DNA from: Bin80 sp965220935
GTDB taxonomy: Bacteria > Bacteroidota > Rhodothermia > Rhodothermales > Bin80
DNA length: 64,000 nucleotides
Assembly: GCA_965220935.1 (NCBI GenBank)
Contig: OZ244857.1
Coordinates: 1,736,001 to 1,800,000 of the forward strand
Direction of reading: 5' to 3'
Below, piece after piece: positions 62,699-64,000 of the stretch; within the stretch, counting starts at the first letter, position 1, and each line of letters opens with the position of its first letter. The notes below the pieces were generated by a model that saw only the letters and a program-made list of their open reading frames with translations, was not told the origin of the DNA and searched no databases. The position numbers were made by a program, and so were the translations under genes.

Positions 62699-64000
62699 TT
62701 ACACGACGGCTAAACAGTCGCCAAAAGTCCTGCGAAGTATCCAATTTTCAGTAGTTCCAAGGCCATCTGCTGAGAGAATTAATTGGTAATCTCTATGATG
62801 ATCAACTAAATTATTGACGGTTTCTTCTTTCAAATTAATATCCAAACATAGCAATGTGTCTTTACCATTGCCTGTCAATTGATAGACCGAATTATGTGCA
62901 AAACTCTCATCCAGTCTGCTCAGAGTATAAAACAATCCATAGCCATTTTTCAGCGAAATCTCAGTGATGACATCCAAGAATATATCATCATCAAAACGTA
63001 TAATCTGACTCATAGATTCAAGGTACTTCTTAAAATCACTTCTATTGTCTTGTTGAGACTTGGATGGATTAGATTTGAACTTATTTTCAGGGAAATAACT
63101 TTCTGTCAGATGATAGACCCGAAATCCGACATCAAGAAAAATTGAAGATTGTTTAAGAAAATTTTTCCCAGCCTTTTTCAAGCGATCAATACATAAATCT
63201 GAAACTTTCTTGTAACCCGCTTTGAAAGCACCATGATGACTATTGATGATTTCTGGAATTTGAATCAAGATAAACTGAACATCTTTATGATGTTCGGAAT
63301 TCAACTCCATAATTGCATGCCCGGTCGTACCAGAACCAGCAAAAAAATCCATCACCACATCACCGTGATCAAGAAACCCCATCATGAGCCTTTTGGCCAC
63401 TTCAACTGGCTTCGGATGGTCAAAGTGAATTCCCATTTTTTTGAGCTTAGCTTCATCACTAGTTCCGTAGTACAATAGCGATGGTAAATTCTCCATCATG
63501 TTCTCCTCAAGAAGATACTTTCGTTGGGGTTGAGTTGTCTCGTCATTTCCAAACACAATTCGGCCATCTTCTAAAAGTTTCTTCATAGTTTGAGGTGGAT
63601 TCCTCCAACCTTTTGATGGAACAGGACATGGCTTCCCAACGACTGGATGTATCAGGGGAATTAAGTAATCCTTAGGAGCGGGTTGACTATTGGGCCACGC
63701 CATAGATACAGATCTGTATACCTTACCTTGATCGTCAATAAACTTATAGGCCGCTTCACCCCCAGAGATGCTCTGACCTTGATCTTTCAACCACTTTTGA
63801 TAATCACGATTTGCATCCTCAAGAGTATATATTTCTTGATGTTCATCTGTCGCTTCAATTCCAAGGATAGATAGGGCCTCTGCCATCTGGGGACTGGTGA
63901 TTTTTTTACCAACCAAAGAAAAATAATGAGATGCTTTTTTTAACATCATGGCAGCATTTTTCTTGGGAACTGTTAACTCGTTTTTCTCTCTAAATTGCTG
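62699..64000 (-). CDS. Type III-like N6-adenine DNA methyltransferase (Mod), cut by the window edge
   Basis: The minus-strand frame is open through the right edge (…FREKNELTVPKKNAA before the ATG at 63949), so the true start lies outside. The visible 430 or so residues hold the AdoMet-binding motif VVMDFFAGSGTTGHAIM with KPVEVAKRLM before it, as in beta-class Mod proteins where the catalytic DPPY comes first, beyond the edge. NPPQTMKKLLEDGRI and KMGIHFDHPKP are typical of Mod subunits. C-terminal KKAGKNFLKQSS and GFRVYHL also fit. It probably belongs to a type III restriction-modification system with Res beyond the right edge or lost; no Res gene is found downstream, where the gene is followed by a gap. 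Confidence 0.85.
   Translation of the reverse strand, partial: QQFREKNELTVPKKNAAMMLKKASHYFSLVGKKITSPQMAEALSILGIEATDEHQEIYTLEDANRDYQKWLKDQGQSISGGEAAYKFIDDQGKVYRSVSMAWPNSQPAPKDYLIPLIHPVVGKPCPVPSKGWRNPPQTMKKLLEDGRIVFGNDETTQPQRKYLLEENMMENLPSLLYYGTSDEAKLKKMGIHFDHPKPVEVAKRLMMGFLDHGDVVMDFFAGSGTTGHAIMELNSEHHKDVQFILIQIPEIINSHHGAFKAGYKKVSDLCIDRLKKAGKNFLKQSSIFLDVGFRVYHLTESYFPENKFKSNPSKSQQDNRSDFKKYLESMSQIIRFDDDIFLDVITEISLKNGYGLFYTLSRLDESFAHNSVYQLTGNGKDTLLCLDINLKEETVNNLVDHHRDYQLILSADGLGTTENWILRRTFGDCLAVV

Noticed and set aside
1..64000. CRISPR arrays, tRNA and rRNA genes
   Set aside because: I looked for short regularly spaced direct repeats and for tRNA-like arms across gaps and found none; no rRNA-like sequence was seen.

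Overview
The window looks like chromosome of a non-thermophilic Bacteroidota-type bacterium (the FCB group; a Rhodothermota-like lineage is my best guess, not provable here). The reasons are: a TonB-dependent receptor with a carboxypeptidase-like N-terminal domain, a PorV/PorQ-type outer-membrane protein, proteins ending in YPNPF-type type IX secretion (T9SS) sorting domains, a DUF5916 protein, frequent TTG starts and few Shine-Dalgarno sequences. Most of the window has moderate G+C (27 of 60 in a hand-counted line at 41881-41940), but the giant fibronectin gene is much richer (42 of 60 at 9061-9120).

Layout. 1-3935: a tightly overlapping sugar-nucleotide operon (epimerase tail, RmlA-like, RmlC-like, second nucleotidyltransferase, UxaA-type altronate dehydratase). 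4218-6305: a TPR protein and a squalene/phytoene synthase. 6824-14562: a giant adhesin of 20 FN3 domains with a T9SS tail; its signal peptide is out of frame across a 14-base G/C run. 15666-29015: seven co-directional genes on the minus strand, namely TonB receptor, T9SS-type protein, PorV-like protein, His/Cys-rich small protein, then a CusC-CusB-CusA Cu/Ag efflux pump. 29441-31790: rho, rnhB, aroK. 31791-37250: an accessory island with an AAA+ ATPase, two tiny membrane proteins and an EcoRI-type adenine methyltransferase in one operon, then a DUF4143 ATPase. 37377-51391: housekeeping and envelope genes (truA, kelch lipoprotein, small membrane protein, tadA, YpdA-like reductase, an 11-repeat Calx-beta autotransporter, ggt, APC permease, a Cys-containing secreted protein and an outer-membrane barrel). 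51401-57410: mobile DNA (a MITE, a decayed HTH-DDE transposase-like gene with related fragments, and an ISNCY-type element with a 6-bp target duplication inside one of those relatives). 57905-59288: an FRG-domain protein with a small partner. 59431-61746: DUF5916 outer-membrane protein. 61747-62698: gene-free, rich in inverted repeats. 62699-64000: a type III Mod-like methyltransferase running off the window.

The points most worth a second look are: (i) a probable phase-variable adhesin, where one added or two lost bases in a G14/C14 tract would join a perfect signal peptide to the 2500-residue FN3 protein, with two further G10/C10 tracts in the window sharing an A6-T flank and one lying in front of the TonB receptor; (ii) the compact ATPase / small membrane protein / small membrane protein / EcoRI-type methylase operon, which may be an undescribed defence or selfish cassette; (iii) a new MITE with 15-bp ends and a perfect 6-bp target duplication; and (iv) the FRG two-gene cassette. 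All functional statements are from reading the sequence and family knowledge; no search was run.
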